DNA of 64,000 nt, from the NCBI GenBank assembly GCA_028865235.1, contig CP114561.1:186001-250000 (forward strand). The letters run 5' to 3'. A program made the position numbers and the translations under genes. A model generated the notes under the pieces. That model made no database searches, was not told where the DNA came from, and saw only the letters and a program-made list of their open reading frames with translations. Source of the DNA: Candidatus Manganitrophus sp. (GTDB lineage: Bacteria > Nitrospirota > Nitrospiria > SBBL01 > Manganitrophaceae). Shown piece after piece: positions 1 through 9,820 of the stretch (within the stretch, counting starts at the first letter, position 1; every line of letters starts with the position of its first letter).

Positions 1-551
1 GACGTCGCCTTCGGGCCGGTTTTCATCGAGACGCAGAAGCAGGTGCCGCCGGCCACACTACAGTTGAGGGCGACGATGAAGACGTTCTCCCGCTGGGCCT
101 TGTAGTAGGGATCGACGTAAGCCCCTTCCAGGAAAACTTTGTCTTGGATGGCAATGGCGTGCAGCTCGCACGCGCGGACGCCGATCAGGGCGAGCTTCGG
201 GACTTCCTCTTTTTCATCGATGATTCGAAAGCCGTTCTCTTCGCGCTCGGCGCGCCAGAGACGTCTTGCAGACGGGAGGAAATATTTTTTCCAGGAATGG
301 GGGCCGACGGCATAACCGAAGAAGGCGGCATCGTCTCTTTTTTTTAGACGATAGGTGGCCCCTTCTTGTGCATCGGTCCAGCCGATCGGGAGATCATTGA
401 TGGAGATCAATTCATCGTAGACGATCGCGCCGTTCTCAAGGGTCGGGCCGACGAGCCGGTATCCCGATTGCTTCAGCGAATCAAAACAGCGTTGAAGGTG
501 GCCGGCTTCGAGAATTTCTTTTCGGTTTGGGATCGGTTCCGATGTTTCCAT
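1..551 (-). CDS. 4Fe-4S hydrogenase-type electron-transfer subunit, partial
   Basis: Reading leftward from the ATG at 551-549, an open frame of about 183 codons runs off the left edge without a stop. GGAG lies 4 bases upstream of the ATG (complement of 556-559). The translation contains IGVRACELHAIAIQD, a DPYY segment and NCSVAGGTCFC. This pattern is known from the beta subunit of group 3b (sulf)hydrogenases and from AsrA-like dicluster 4Fe-4S proteins, which pass electrons between a cytoplasmic catalytic core and NAD(P). The CBS-domain gene upstream on the same strand fits a hydrogenase operon. The C-terminal ferredoxin clusters lie outside the window, so the exact subfamily is not settled. 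Confidence 0.75.
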   Translation of the reverse strand, partial: METSEPIPNRKEILEAGHLQRCFDSLKQSGYRLVGPTLENGAIVYDELISINDLPIGWTDAQEGATYRLKKRDDAAFFGYAVGPHSWKKYFLPSARRLWRAEREENGFRIIDEKEEVPKLALIGVRACELHAIAIQDKVFLEGAYVDPYYKAQRENVFIVALNCSVAGGTCFCVSMKTGPKAT

Positions 552-708
552 CCTGCTCCATGATGATGGGATTGGTCCGCCGCCGGAAATGCAAGCCAGG
601 AAAGGATCGGTTTCGAGGTCAGTCTATTCTTTTCCTCCTAAAACAGTCAAGCAGGTATGCCATCCTTGGCGCCTCATGAGTCGTCGCGCTTTGTTCTACG
701 CCGAGACG

Positions 709-1134
709 CTAATATCGCTCGATCAGAGCGAGGCAATATTGGAGGGCGTCGATCTCCGTGAAGATCCCGACCAGCTTGTTGTCGATATCCACGACCGGAA
801 GCGCCCCGATCTTATGTTCAACCATCCGCTTAATGGCGTCGTGGATCGAGGTTTCTTCCCTGACGGAAATCGGATGACGGGACATCAGATCGGAGACGAT
901 CTGTTGATCGACATCGCCGAATTCCTTCATCTCTCCTCCGGTGATTCTCCAGTTCTGACGAATGTCGCGATCCGAAATTATTCCGACCAGTCGGTCGTCC
1001 TCCACAACGGGGAGGTGCCGGATTTCGTGGTCCAACATCAAACCAAGCGCTTTGATCGTCGGCTCTTCCGGTCCGATCGAGATCGGTTTGAAGGTCATCC
1101 GATCGTTCATCGTTGGAATTTCATACGGTTTCAT
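709..1134 (-). CDS. CBS-domain pair protein
   Basis: This 141-residue cytoplasmic protein is two CBS domains and little else. The first (about residues 8-65) carries RHLPVVEDDRLVGIISDRDI. The second (about 78-138) carries IGALPVVDIDNKLVGIFTEI. Such pairs bind adenine nucleotides and act as energy-state sensors, either alone or for a partner enzyme. The start is the ATG at 1134, preceded by a strong AGGAGGAG. The gene lies 157 bp upstream of the Fe-S hydrogenase-type subunit on the same strand and may be co-transcribed with it. The ligand cannot be told from sequence. Confidence 0.9.
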   Translation of the reverse strand: MKPYEIPTMNDRMTFKPISIGPEEPTIKALGLMLDHEIRHLPVVEDDRLVGIISDRDIRQNWRITGGEMKEFGDVDQQIVSDLMSRHPISVREETSIHDAIKRMVEHKIGALPVVDIDNKLVGIFTEIDALQYCLALIERY

Positions 1135-1556
1135 ATCTCCTCCTCGTCTCTGGGCGAACGGGGATCACCGTTCCGTCGATTATTGTTTCATTTGTTCCAA
1201 CGCCGCTTCCCGTTCATGATCGTGCGTCATGCAATCTTTTATTTTTATCGATCGTCTTCCCTCTCCATCGGAACCCTCATTCATCTTGAAGCAATCACAT
1301 GGGAAAGACAACCCCCCGAAAGGGGTGGCTTCAACGCGGCATCGCGGCATCAACATAGATAAACACCCCCTTCGGGGGATTGTCTCTTCGATTGAATCAT
1401 TTCAAAATGATAATCAATCGGATGATCCACTCGCGGGTCATCCAACCTTCCTTTCGGGAAGGGGTGGGGAAAAGGAGAGGTCAGCCGGCTGATTCAGGGC
1501 GAAGTGGGCGGGGGCTTCGTCTTTAGAAAAAAACCCGCGTCAAGGAGAGGGCGGTC
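1135..1556. other. Divergent intergenic region with hairpins
   Basis: This gap of about 420 bp separates the minus-strand CBS gene from the plus-strand regulator. I see no gene in it. It holds a GAAA-loop hairpin (1314-1325), a UUCG-type hairpin (1366-1378) and an AT-rich inverted repeat (1390-1419). Confidence 0.6.
1390..1419. promoter_or_regulatory. Inverted repeat, Fur-box-like operator candidate
   Basis: GATTGAATCATTT (1390-1402) is mirrored by AAATGATAATCAATC (1405-1419) with a 2-base bulge. The right arm contains ATGATAATCA, the ten-base core of the Fur consensus. It lies about 140 bp upstream of the LuxR-type gene and the haem peroxidase. A role in iron or peroxide control is inferred. 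Confidence 0.35.
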
Positions 1557-1817
1557 TTGAAGGATCAAGAAAGCATACATCATAAAATCATCTCTGCAGC
1601 CGTCTATCGTCGTGAACTCACAAAGCGGGAGATCGACGTCCTAAAATTGGTGGGGCAAGGTTATAAGAACAGAGAAATCGCCAAGCAACTCGGGGTGGCG
1701 GTTAAGACGGTGGAGAACCATCGGGTCAACATCATGAACAAGCTCGCTCTTCGAAACACCGTTCAGATGATCCGCTACGCGCTCGAAAAGGGCTTTGTTC
1801 CGATTGAGAGCAAATAA
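1557..1817 (+). CDS. Stand-alone LuxR/GerE-type HTH regulator
   Basis: An 86-residue protein that is essentially one LuxR-type DNA-binding domain (residues about 20-80: LTKREIDVLKLVGQGYKN, then NREIAKQL, the recognition helix around KTVENHRVNIM, and a dimerisation helix). No receiver or ligand domain is attached. Small GerE-like regulators of this size are known. The start is TTG at 1557, chosen because AAGGAG (1542-1547) sits 9 bases upstream and there is no in-frame ATG. The next gene, a haem peroxidase, begins 35 bp downstream on the same strand, so the two are probably co-transcribed. Confidence 0.85.
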   Translation: MKDQESIHHKIISAAVYRRELTKREIDVLKLVGQGYKNREIAKQLGVAVKTVENHRVNIMNKLALRNTVQMIRYALEKGFVPIESK

Positions 1818-1852
1818 AGGTGTATCTTGAAACCAAAAAAGGAGAAGTCAAG

Positions 1853-2901
1853 ATGAGACGATTCATCCTCTTTCAGTTTAGCTCGGTTTGGGTTTTTATT
1901 TTTTTGATCGCCACTTCGGCCTTTGGACAGGAGGCCGACCTGATCCGGAAGGCCGGCAATTTCTTCAAGCCGCTTCCGGAGAAACTCTCGGCGCCGGAGA
2001 ATAACCCGACCACCCCCGAGAAAGTGCTCCTAGGGCAGATGCTCTTCTTCGAGCCTCGCCTTTCGAAGAGCGGCGCGATCAGCTGCAACAGCTGCCACAA
2101 CCTGATCACCGGCGGGGTTGATAATCTCCCCACCTCGCCCGGACACATGGGCCAACTGGGGGAAGAAACTCCCCGACGGTCCTGAACGCCGGGGTGCAGT
2201 TCGTCCAATTCTGGGACGGACGCGCCGCCTCGCTGGAAGATCAAGCGAAAGGGCCGATCCTCAATCCGGTGGAGATGGCGATGCCCGATGAAGCGTCGGT
2301 CCTGGCGCGACTGCGCTCCATTCCGCAATATGTCGCCCTCTTCAAAAATGCCTTTCCGGGGGAGAAAGAGCCGCTCACCTACGACAACGTCGCCAAGGCG
2401 ATCGCCGCCTTCGAGCGGACCCTCTTGACCCCTTCGCGGTTCGATGATTTTTTGAAGGGAAACGCAAAGGCCCTGACCGACGCGGAAAAGAAGGGGCTCC
2501 AACTGGTCATCCAGAAGGGGTGTATCGCCTGCCATAACGGGGTCGGCGCCGGAGGGGGCCAGTACCAAAAATTCGGGATCGCCGAGCCCTACGCGTCGAG
2601 TGACGACCCGGGAAGGTTCAACGTGACGAAGAAAGAGACCGACCGCTTTATCTTCAAGGTCCCCCTCTGGAGAAATGTCACCCGCACCGCCCCTTATTTT
2701 CATGACGGCGCGGTTTGGGATCTTCGGGAAGCGGTCCGGACGATGGGAAAGCTTCAGCTGAAGATCAATTTGACGGAGAAAGAGATCGACCTGATCGTCG
2801 CCTTCCTCCACTCCCTGGAGGGAACCGTTCCCGAGGTGGCCTTGAAGCTGCCGGTGCTTCCGACCTCGGCGTCCGCCACTCCGAAACCGGTTCTAAAATA
2901 G
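1853..2901 (+). CDS. Di-haem cytochrome c peroxidase (MauG/CcpA family), frameshifted
   Basis: A periplasmic di-haem peroxidase that reduces H2O2 with electrons from cytochromes c. The start is the ATG at 1853 with GGAG 8 bases upstream. It opens a signal peptide (about residues 1-26, ending SAFGQ). The first haem motif is CNSCH (residues 78-82). The second is CIACH, encoded near 2521. Conserved family blocks such as VQFWDGRAASLEDQAKGP and APYFHDGAVW follow. The frame breaks around 2143-2160: TGG GCC AAC can be read between two shifts, and the expected GGRNSPTVLNAG resumes in another frame. The net change is +2 or -1, so this is either a sequencing error or a pseudogene. The rest of the protein is intact and of normal length. 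Confidence 0.85.
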
Positions 2902-2910
2902 AACGGCCCG

Positions 2911-2943
2911 GTGTGGAGAGGTCTCAGCGAGATCTCTCCACAC
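2911..2943 (+). terminator. Hairpin after the peroxidase gene
   Basis: GTGTGGAGAGGTCTC (2911-2925) pairs with GAGATCTCTCCACAC (2929-2943) around a 3-base loop, with one G-U pair. It lies 10 bp after the peroxidase stop. No T-run follows, so it may protect the mRNA 3' end or be a weak terminator. Confidence 0.5.
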
Positions 2944-3600
2944 TCGGCAAGTGAATTCCTTCAGCAAGAGAGGAGAGGCGCTTCCGATCGAGGCCCCCGT
3001 CTTTGTCGATGTTTCCTTCGGCCCCTTTCAGGAGGGTGATGCCGCGCCAGGGTGATCCATGTGGCTTAACGAAGTTCTTTCTTGAAAATTGTCTCGAGGA
3101 ATGATTCCTTTTCTCGCCTGATTCTTAATTCTTGTCCTACTTCTTTTCTTTCCTGTCCGAACTTATCGCTTTAGACTTCTTCGAATACAAGAAGAGATTC
3201 CACTCCGGAAAGTTAATATGCTTTTAACTTTTTGTTGATTATTCTGTTATTGAAAGAAGATAATTCGTTCGGCGACGAGGCTTAACGATCGTTTCCACGA
3301 GACTCCTTTGAACAGAGTCGAAGAGAGGGGGAGATGAGATCCTCTTTTCGATATATCCTCTCGATCGCATCAGAGGCGATTTTCTTCAATGGATTTCGTA
3401 CTAATAAAGTTAAAAAATGTTTATTGCTATCGCAATGAAAAAAATGATAATACTCTCAATGTGGTAATGATCCTTACATGTGATTACCATCACACTTTTA
3501 AAATCTCCTGTTTCACGGTAGTAAGTCGATCCCGTATCATCCCTACTCCAAAGATCAGGTTTCTCCGGATAGGGCTAAAAAAGTAGGAGGGACGTACAAG
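2944..3600. other. Long AT-rich intergenic region
   Basis: About 650 bp without a credible gene, clearly more AT-rich than its surroundings. It forms a long upstream region for the VPLPA-CTERM gene at 3601. I could not identify a sigma-54 (GGCAC...TTGCA) site, which is common upstream of exosortase-sorted proteins in some groups. Confidence 0.5.
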
Positions 3601-4273
3601 ATGAGAAAGCTGATTATCTCTTTCGCACTGTTGTTGGCAACAGGAGTAGGACCGGCTGTTGCAACTGCAGCTGAATTGACGTTTGCCCCTCGATCAAATC
3701 TTCAACCCCATCCTTATCCCCGATGTCGCCCCCCAGGCAGTGGTCACCTTGACCGATGTTGGAGATGCGGTTCGAGTCGATGTAACCAATATCTCTTCGG
3801 GTAATCTCGACTCGCTATATTTCAACTTTAACGGAGACCCATACGGAAGCGATCCCAGAGATTTACGGTTCAGCAATGTCACCTTAGATGGCGCCGATTT
3901 AAACATGAGCGAATTTAGGACAAGGCTTGCTCGAAACGAAAACCAAAGAAGAGGGAACCTTCTGGCCCCTGGAGGAGGATTTTATGATGGCGCGTTCGAC
4001 TTCAGGCGAGGATCTTCGCTAGATAGCGGCGAGACGTTGTCTTTTGATCTGGCCATCAACGGAGTGGATCTTTCCATCTCTGACTTTGTGGGTACATCTC
4101 TGTCGGACGGGACAGGTCCTACCTTTGTCTTCGCCTCACGCATCTTTGGGCAGGAGGGCGGGTCTGTTTGGGCAGGCGGAATGACACCGGCTCCAATTCC
4201 CGCCTCTTTTCTCCTCTTTGGTTCGAGCCTGATTGGGTTGATCGCAATCTCCCGAATGAATTTGTTCGCATAA
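3601..4273 (+). CDS. VPLPA-CTERM (exosortase-sorted) surface protein, frameshifted
   Basis: A secreted protein of about 223 residues. A signal peptide (MRKLIISFALLLATGVGPAV, cleavage near ATAAE) comes first. The C-terminus has the exosortase sorting signature: PAPIPASFLLFGSSLIGLIA, then a short basic/hydrophobic tail. PxPxPASFLLFGSGLIGL-type tails define the VPLPA variant of PEP-CTERM signals, recognised by exosortase XrtD, which is encoded at 20348. The middle is Asp/Gly/Ser-rich and beta-like with no known catalytic motif. An extra base in the TTT at 3682-3684 shifts the frame (...AAELT to LPLDQIFNPILIPDVAP). Start ATG at 3601 has GGAGG upstream. Confidence 0.75.
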
Positions 4274-4280
4274 TCATCTT

Positions 4281-4313
4281 GCTGAGGGCATCCGTCCAAC
4301 CGGTGCCCTCAGC
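4281..4313 (+). terminator. Hairpin after VPLPA-CTERM gene
   Basis: A perfect 10-bp stem, GCTGAGGGCA (4281-4290) with TGCCCTCAGC (4304-4313), lies 8 bp after the stop. No T-run follows. Confidence 0.55.
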
Positions 4314-4364
4314 ATCTATGCGTCACCAATCTCGTTGCAAAAGAGGCAAGAAAAGGAGTCCTGC

Positions 4365-5567
4365 ATGAAGATTATTCATGTGGTCGGTGCCCGACCGAAT
4401 TTCATGAAAATTGCTCCAATCTTAGAAGCGATCGAGCGACATAACGAACAGAAAGTTAATCCAAAGTTTGAGTCACTTTTAGTCCATACGGGCCAACATT
4501 ACGATCAAGCAATGTCGCAATCCTTTTTTGAAGATCTTGGACTTCCTCGTCCGGATCTCAACCTGGAAATCGGGTCGGGGAGCCACGCAGAGCAAACCGG
4601 CAAGATTATGATCGCTTTTGAGAAGGTTTTACAAGAGGAGCGTCCCGACATGGTCCTGGTGGTAGGAGATATCAACTCCACCATGGCTTGCACCCTTGCT
4701 GCAAAGAAATTGAACATCCCCATCGCCCATGTTGAGGCGGGGCTTCGAAGCGGTGATATGACGATGCCGGAAGAGATCAACCGCAAGGTCACCGATGCCG
4801 TCGCCGATCTTCTTTTTACGACCGATCTTGGAGCCAATGCCAATCTCAAGCGGGAAGGCATTCCGGATCATCAGATTTTTTTTGTTGGTAATGTCATGAT
4901 CGATACTCTTCTTAAGCACCGTGAACGCGTCCCGGTCTCTGGTTTTGGAGACGCTCGGCTTGAAAGAGAAGCAGCAAGTAAAACCGTATGGCGTACTCAC
5001 CCTCCATCGCCCTTCCAATGTCGATTGCTTTGATACTCTCCACGAAATCCTTCAGGCCGTGAAAACCCTTTCAGATGTGGTTCCGATTATTTTCCCTTGT
5101 CACCCTCGCACCGCTGCTCAAATCGAGTCTTTCGGTCTCCAATCCTATGTTGGAACATCTACTAGAGACGGAGACCGAATCGTGCTTGTTCCCCCGTTCG
5201 GCTATCTTGACTTCCTTCAACTCCATGCCCATGCAAAGGTTATGTTGACAGACAGCGGCGGAATCCAAGAGGAGGCGACCATTCTCGGTGTTCCCTGTTT
5301 GACTCTTCGAGAGAACACGGAACGGCCGATTACGATTTTCCAAGGGACCAACCGCTTGGTGGGAACCCGTCGCGAATCGATCCTGATGGGATTCGAATCG
5401 GCGATGGAGGAAAATGGAGACCCGGTCGAACCCCGGAGAAGTGGGATGGGCGGGCGGCGGAAAGAATTACTGCGGTTTTATCAGAAATTGAAAAAGGGAA
5501 AATGGTGGGATTACGTATGACTGAAAAGGGGCAGAATAACGGTGAACCTCACAAAACGTTTGGGTAA
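4365..5567 (+). CDS. wecB: UDP-N-acetylglucosamine 2-epimerase (non-hydrolysing), frameshifted
   Basis: Converts UDP-GlcNAc to UDP-ManNAc in the cytoplasm for surface-polysaccharide synthesis. It starts at ATG 4365 with AAGGAG 6 bases upstream. Family blocks are easy to follow: VVGARPNFMKIAPI at the N-terminus, HTGQHYD, VVGDINSTMAC, IPIAHVEAGLRSGD, then TLHRPSNVD and LTDSGGIQEEATILGVPCLT. Two breaks split it: an extra base around 4920-4926, and a missing C in the C4 run at 5431-5434. Correcting both gives about 400 residues ending at TAA 5565-5567. It heads the EPS island and would feed ManNAc-type sugars to the WecG-like transferase. Confidence 0.9.
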
Positions 5568-5647
5568 TACCATCGTGCTGAAGTAGATTCTTGCCTTATC
5601 ACTTACGTGGATTAGTTTATCACTCATATAAAGATATTGAGGGAAGG

Positions 5648-5687
5648 CTTTCGTTTCGGCCGCATTAGCTGAGACGAAAGAATTTTT
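5648..5687 (+). terminator. Intrinsic terminator after wecB
   Basis: CTTTCGTTTC (5648-5657) pairs with GAGACGAAAG (5671-5680), one G-U pair, followed by AATTTTT. It lies between wecB and the next gene's ATG (5707), so it could also attenuate entry into the EPS operon. Confidence 0.65.
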
Positions 5688-5706
5688 AGCTTGGAGAATT
5701 TTCAGG

Positions 5707-7562
5707 ATGAAGTGCACGAAATATTCTTTTATGTTCTTCGTATGTTTTTTCATGTTTGTGTTTATTTTAATTTTTCCGGAAGAGTCGTTTTCACTTTTCC
5801 CCGACGAAGAGAGAATCATTCTGTATGAGGATTATGAGGCAATATCAAGAAGCGTCGAGCTTCATGGCGCGGTAATCGTTTCAGATCAGGAACGGGGAAG
5901 ATCTTTACAGTTGACCGCAGAAACGTTTGCCGAGATCAAACCTTCCCAAGCATTGAATGCGAAGGCGGGAACCCTCTCATTTTGGATGAAGCCGCTTTGG
6001 GAGCAGGAGAGTGAAAAATCGCATACATTTTTGACACTTCCATGGGCCGACAGCCAGAAAAGTTATATGGCTGTTTCACACGGTTGGTGGGAGCCGCTTG
6101 GTTCAAAACGTCTCTACTTTATACTGAGCAACCAAGAATCCATTCATTGTTCTGCCCCCTATGGTTTTGATCTAGAAGCATGGGTCATGATCACTGCCGT
6201 TTGGGAAAGTGGCGACCCTGGCTATTGTAAGCTTTATGTCAACGGCGAGAAGATCGCGGAGAACCAAAAACCTTTTTCCGGTGATTATGTGAATGGCGGA
6301 CCGCTCTATCTCGGTACCGATAAAGGGACGACCAGCCAAAAAGGGCGTGGGGCCGAGTCCCTTTTGGAAAGCCTGATCATCTTTGATCGTCCTTTTTCTT
6401 CTCAGGAAGTTTTTCAGTTTTACCAAACACAAGAAAAAGATTTGGCGGCGGCTTACGAGAGGAAGTGGGAATGGCTCAATAAGGGGCTCGCTGTACCGTT
6501 AATACAGCGAAGAGATCGTCAGGGGCGGCTAATCGAGAATAGGGCCATCTTCGATGAGGATATGAGTTGGGCTTTCTCGAAGGAGGCCGCCGATAAGATC
6601 TTATCCCGGGTGAAAGCAGCCGGATTTAATATTTACGTCCCGTGTGTATGGCACGGAAGGGGCGCTTACTATCCGTCTCGTATTGCCTCGACGGATCCGA
6701 AGGTCGCATCAATGATACCGCTCGGATATGATCCTTTGGCCTACTTGATTCAGAAAGCCCATAGTATGGGCATCGAAGTGCACCCTTGGTTTACTGTTGT
6801 AAAAGAGAGAGCGCCGAATACGCTCAGTTTTTTGATGAAGGTGTTCCGGAGGGTGCTTTTGATATTCATAATATTGAGTTTCGGAAGTTTATCCGTGAAT
6901 TAATCCTCGATGTGGTTCGTCGTTATGACATCGATGGCCTGAATTTAGATTATATTCGAGCCATGGGTCTTTGTACGTCCGTCGACTGCCAAAACAATTA
7001 TTATCGGGTGACTGGGTTTCCTTTACTGGAAGATTTAACTCAGAGTTCTGTTGATGAATCCGCCAGGTGGCGCCTTCAAAAATGGCAGGATCTTGCAGTG
7101 ACGGACATCGTCAAAAATCTTTCAAAGCAGGCAAGAATTTTAAAGCCCAAACTGATTATCAGCATAGATGGTCAACCAAAAGCCCCGGGCGGCGAGTTGA
7201 GAGCGCTTGAAGGAAGAGATGAATTGGCGTGGGCCGATTACGGCTGGATTGACGTCATTTTTGGTATGGATTACCGCCAACGGATTGATTTCGAGAATGT
7301 GGATGCCGTACGAAGCGCGTTAAAGCAACCGGAAAAGATGATTGTGTTGTTTGGTAATTACGACAAAATGGATGACCAATCGGAGGCAATTCCGAGGACA
7401 GGTGATCTGGTCGCAAAATATGCGGCGTTTGCTCAACGCAGGTGGCCTGGAACTGGAATGGGGCTCTACATCTATAGCAAGCTCACTGATGAACAAGTGA
7501 ATGCCTTAAGAACGGGACCTTTCTTGGAGAATGCTTTTCCGGTCTGGAAAGCGGCGAATTAA
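5707..7562 (+). CDS. LamG-like domain plus GHL10 glycosidase-like protein, frameshifted
   Basis: An exported protein of about 618 residues. Residues 1-30 are a hydrophobic signal segment. About 35-235 form a concanavalin-A/LamG-like domain (AGTLSFWMKPLWEQ, KLYVNGEKIAENQ, ESLIIFDRPFS). From about 275 a GHL10 (DUF187-type) TIM-barrel follows: GFNIYVPCVWHGRGAYYPS, YDPLAYLIQKAHSMGIEVHPW and DIDGLNLDYIRAMG. This fold acts on glycans in related proteins; the substrate here is unknown. One A is missing in the A4 run at 6801-6804, so the halves lie in two frames. A paralogue without the LamG domain is at 9821. The pair probably trims or remodels the polysaccharide made by the locus. Confidence 0.75.
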
Positions 7563-7594
7563 ATAATGAGCGGTTCTGCTTGGAGGTATTGAGG

Positions 7595-8430
7595 ATGGGG
7601 TACCACACACTGGATGAGTATTTGCAAGGAAAAAACTCTACGGTGATGATTTCTCCCCTGAAGAAATCGAGCAATGGTTTAAGGATGAAGAAGAAGCTTA
7701 CGCGAACCTAGGCGCGAAGGACCGGCCCCAAAATTACTATGGGGCCCATGCCCTGAACCATGCCCATAGCTTTCGATACTTGCCGCCTCGTCGGTTTCCC
7801 TCCGTTCTAAGCCTTGGGGGAGCCACCGGTGAGGAATTGCGCCCGCTTCTCTCTCGCGTGGAGAAAATTACGATTCTCGAACCGTCCCAGGCATTCCCTG
7901 TTAAGGCGATTGCGGGTGTGCCCGTTGAATATGTCAAACCTCGATCGAGCGGCATTATGCCATTCCGCGACGAGTCGTTCGATCTGGCCACCTGTTTCGG
8001 GTGTCTACACCATGTTCCCAATGTGAGCACAGTGGTCCGCGAGCTCTTTCGGTGTTTGCGATCGTCCGGAATCGCCCTCATTCGTGAACCCATCGTTTCA
8101 ATGGGAGACTGGAGACGAGAACGGGCGGGTCTCACCAAACGAGAGCGAGGTCTTCCGCTACCGATTTTCCGCGCGATCGTGCGCTCAGCCGGATTTACCA
8201 TTGTGAAGGAAACGAGGTGCGTTTTTCCGCTCATTTCCCGCCTGCGTTTTATATTCCGAGGTCCGATATACAACTCGGCGGCCGCCGTTTACGCGGACGA
8301 CATATTGTCTCGTCTGTTCGCATGGAATGACCGTTATCATTGCGTCAATCCATTTCAGAAACTCAAGCCGACGGCCGCGGCCTTCGTGCTACAGAAACCC
8401 GAGAAAGCGGACCCGGTCGAACAACGCTAG
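7595..8430 (+). CDS. Class I SAM-dependent methyltransferase, frameshifted
   Basis: About 278 residues. The SAM-binding motif I is SVLSLGGATGEELRPLL, and motif IV/post-I is DESFDLATCFGCLHHVPN, a methyltransferase type 11 pattern. The start is ATG 7595 with GGAGG 8 bases upstream. One base is missing around 7621-7625, just after MGYHTLDEY. The downstream frame continues DDFSPEEIEQWFKDEEEAY and runs intact to 8430. Given its neighbours it probably methylates a sugar in the EPS repeat unit, but the acceptor cannot be inferred from sequence. Confidence 0.8.
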
Positions 8431-8484
8431 AGAGTACCGGAATTCAGTGTAACGATATGGCGTCAGACTTGGAGATTGCAAAGG

Positions 8485-9765
8485 ATGGCCTATATACTGG
8501 GCCTGCTCATTCTGGCTCTCCTGCTTAAGGATGCAGCACCCATCGGAGACACCTATGTTCTTCGCGGCCTTTCTGAAGGGCTTGCGTTGATTGTTGGGGC
8601 GTATTGGTTCCTAACCCACAGCCGTTTGGAAATCTACAAAAAATATATTTTAATTTTCGGATACCTCATTGTTCTTTCGTTGACGATCCCCTTTTCAAGT
8701 CAACCCATTTACGTCGGTCTCCAAGTGATTTCGCTGGCTGCCGTGTTGTTGTTTTTTATCGCTCACTTGGAGGCATCCCCAAATGATGCGGCCAAAAATG
8801 AAACCGTGATGAATGTAACGATGATGGCATTTATCATTGTTTGTCTTGCCAGTCTGGTTTTATTGGCATATTCGCCTGGTTTCGCATATGAGGAAACCTT
8901 AGAAGGCCGTCGGTTCAGGGGACTCTTCGGCAAACCTGCTAAAATGGCGGCCACTTCCGGTCTTTTATTAGGACTGTGCATTTTTAGCGAACGAAAGGTT
9001 CTGCTGCGTGCCGCGGGAATCCTCTCGTCCCTTCCGTGTCTCTATTTGACGGGATCTCGGACTTTCTGGGCTGCTGGAGCGGCAAGTTTATTGATCACCG
9101 CAATATTTTATTTAAGGCGTAAATTGGAATGGGGCCTTGCGGCTGTCATGATCATCTCTTTTTCCCTTATTGTCACGACAGTGGCTGATATCAACATCTC
9201 TTCAAAAGCGCGGTCGCGCATTCTCAGGATTGACTCCATTGAACGTATGTCCGGACGCACCGTAATATGGGGTCTTGCCTTTGAGAAATTTTGGGATCGT
9301 CCCTTTCTGGGATATGGGTTTACACTCGGTTCAGATGCCTTTAAAGAGGGGGAAATTCCTCAGTCTCGTCCTCCAATCTCCCCAACGCTGCTAAACAACG
9401 AAACTTTTACGCTGCATAGTGGTTATGTCCAGGCGTTGTTAGATTCCGGTTTTTTGGGAGCGAGCTTATATCTTTCGATTGTGATGTCCGTCTTATGGCG
9501 ATTGATCAAATATGATAGGGGAAGGAAATATGGAGCGGAAATGTATTGCGCCGGTTTTTTGACGATCTCAAATTTTGGGGAGAGCGTTATATTGAGCGCG
9601 GCCGTTTTTCATGCGGTATTTTACTGGTATCTCGCAACCTTTGCACTGAGTCTGGACCGGTTTCACGAAAATGCTCAAGAAACGCTCGCTGCAGAAACGG
9701 AAAACACGAAGACGTCAAAGGCCGTTTCTAAGAAAAGGAAATACGAGCTCCTAAAAACGATATAG
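8485..9765 (+). CDS. O-antigen ligase/polymerase-like membrane protein
   Basis: About 426 residues with some ten hydrophobic segments, the architecture of the O-antigen ligase/Wzy polymerase family (Wzy_C). A central periplasmic loop carries RMSGRTVIWGLAFEKFWDRP followed by GYGF and a conserved His region (TLHSGYVQALLDSGFLGA). These are family hallmarks for transfer of undecaprenyl-linked glycan. The start is ATG 8485 with GGAG 10 bases upstream; a TTG at 8476 is too close to that GGAG. The gene is intact. It would polymerise or ligate the repeat unit moved by the flippase at 10977. Confidence 0.85.
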   Translation: MAYILGLLILALLLKDAAPIGDTYVLRGLSEGLALIVGAYWFLTHSRLEIYKKYILIFGYLIVLSLTIPFSSQPIYVGLQVISLAAVLLFFIAHLEASPNDAAKNETVMNVTMMAFIIVCLASLVLLAYSPGFAYEETLEGRRFRGLFGKPAKMAATSGLLLGLCIFSERKVLLRAAGILSSLPCLYLTGSRTFWAAGAASLLITAIFYLRRKLEWGLAAVMIISFSLIVTTVADINISSKARSRILRIDSIERMSGRTVIWGLAFEKFWDRPFLGYGFTLGSDAFKEGEIPQSRPPISPTLLNNETFTLHSGYVQALLDSGFLGASLYLSIVMSVLWRLIKYDRGRKYGAEMYCAGFLTISNFGESVILSAAVFHAVFYWYLATFALSLDRFHENAQETLAAETENTKTSKAVSKKRKYELLKTI

Positions 9766-9820
9766 CGTGGTTCACTCATCTAATGAATCCAATTTTAGAC
9801 GCGAGGATGAGGGAGTTAAA

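Noticed and set aside
144..563. Two small plus-strand frames at the left edge
   Set aside because: They are antisense to the Fe-S hydrogenase-type subunit, which has conserved motifs through the same stretch.
589..1362. Long plus-strand open frame over the CBS gene
   Set aside because: It is antisense to a clear two-CBS protein with a strong ribosome site, and its translation has no domain-like pattern.
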